A stretch of DNA of 64,000 nt from positions 35,681,501 through 35,745,500 of the forward strand of contig NC_044572.1 of NCBI RefSeq assembly GCF_901933205.1, given 5' to 3'. The position numbers were made by a program, and so were the translations under genes. The notes under the pieces were generated by a model. The model saw only the letters and a program-made list of their open reading frames with translations, had not been told where the DNA came from and did not search any database. This DNA comes from Camarhynchus parvulus (taxonomy: Eukaryota > Chordata > Aves > Passeriformes > Thraupidae). The number at the start of each line of letters is the position of its first letter. Within the stretch, counting starts at the first letter, position 1. Below, in pieces: positions 63,768-64,000 of this stretch.

Positions 63768-64000
63768 CCGGCTCCCCTCAGAGCTCCCTCCTCTCTCGGC
63801 TCTGCCTCACCGCGCCGGGGGCTGGACGCAAATAACCATCCCACAGGCTGGAAGGGATTGCCGGCGATGCCGCCCCCGCTTCGCCTCGGCCGCGGAAAGG
63901 CCGGCGGAGCCCGGCAGTCTCCGCACCCACGGGCTGACAGGACGGCACCGCCCGCCAGCCCCGCCGCCCTCCCGGCGGGCTCCGCTCCGGCCCCTGGGCA
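63768..64000 (-). other. RFTN1: Putative RFTN1 non-coding first exon (5' UTR), probably running past the window edge
   Basis: The ATG exon begins with a splice acceptor, so a 5' UTR exon must exist upstream, and the CpG island here is the obvious place. On the minus strand there are two good donors: GG|GTGAGC with the exon ending at 63768, and CG|GTGAGG with the exon ending at 63811. I give the longer version, and the choice between them is open. The transcription start cannot be placed and may lie beyond 64000. The segment holds one minus-strand ATG, at 63839, which opens a 10-codon ORF. This call rests on gene structure and composition, with no transcript evidence. Confidence 0.55.
63807..63839 (-). 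other. Short upstream ORF in the putative first exon
   Basis: On the minus strand an ATG at 63839 opens a frame of ten codons (MVICVQPPAR) ending at a TGA at 63809-63807. If the exon 1 donor is the one at 63768, this is a self-contained upstream ORF in the 5' UTR. If the donor at 63811 is used, the ORF is spliced onto the ATG exon and ends at the TGA two bases before the raftlin ATG. The Kozak context is moderate (G at -3, G at +4). Whether it is transcribed depends on the unseen start site. Confidence 0.35.

Larger units (their letters stand above)
63690..64000. promoter_or_regulatory. CpG island at the RFTN1 5' end
   Basis: By eye there are about 40 CpG dinucleotides in about 310 bases, against almost none in the surrounding introns. 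GC-box-like GGGCGG cores occur on both strands, for example in the run of GGGCGGGC/GGCGGGCG at about 63745-63762. There is no TATA box at a convincing position. This is the usual form of a dispersed-start vertebrate promoter. A weaker CpG-containing shoulder lies at about 63340-63385. The island is cut by the window edge. Confidence 0.85.

Noticed and set aside
1..64000. CRISPR arrays, insertion sequences, operons or phage modules
   Set aside because: The window is vertebrate intron and exon sequence. No spaced short repeats, ribosome binding sites or bacterial gene packing are present.

Overview
The window is vertebrate nuclear DNA, almost certainly from a bird and probably a songbird. Very long introns separate short exons with GT-AG borders. 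There are CR1 retrotransposon copies with typical avian 3' ends, and a tRNA-Ile-derived SINE with a CR1-like tail resembles a family known from zebra finch. Nothing looks prokaryotic or viral: there are no operons and no long intact reading frames.

One gene accounts for all coding sequence I can support. It is the 5' half of RFTN1 (raftlin, the lipid-raft linker protein) on the minus strand, so it reads from right to left. The layout is: a CpG-island promoter and probable non-coding first exon at about 63690-64000; intron 1 (about 9.6 kb); the ATG exon at 54036-54191; intron 2 (about 29.7 kb); a coding exon at 24146-24332; intron 3 (about 10.4 kb); a coding exon at 13618-13726; intron 4 (about 13.4 kb); and a coding exon starting at 248 that runs off the left edge. 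The four coding exons join in frame (phases 1, 2 and 0) and give the first 229 residues of raftlin. The remaining exons lie beyond position 1.

The introns hold CR1 fragments of different ages (26285-26790, 29351-29423, 29629-30500, 50480-51072 and 55630-56150), the SINE (46977-47096), simple repeats, and several foldback structures. The two most striking are perfect inverted repeats: 25-bp arms with a 10-nt loop at 60681-60740, and 21-bp arms with a 35-nt loop at 33132-33208. A 20-bp loopless palindrome lies at 37471-37490. Part of intron 2 (about 41930-45000) is richer in GC and CpG than its surroundings and holds the longest open frame, but I recognise no gene there.

I did not find a clearly new biological system. 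The best leads are the two perfect hairpins, which could be small-RNA precursors or template-switch products, the deleted tRNA-derived SINE, and a short upstream ORF in the putative first exon. All calls come from reading the sequence by eye. Repeat ages, family names and exon 1 borders need repeat-masking and transcript data.
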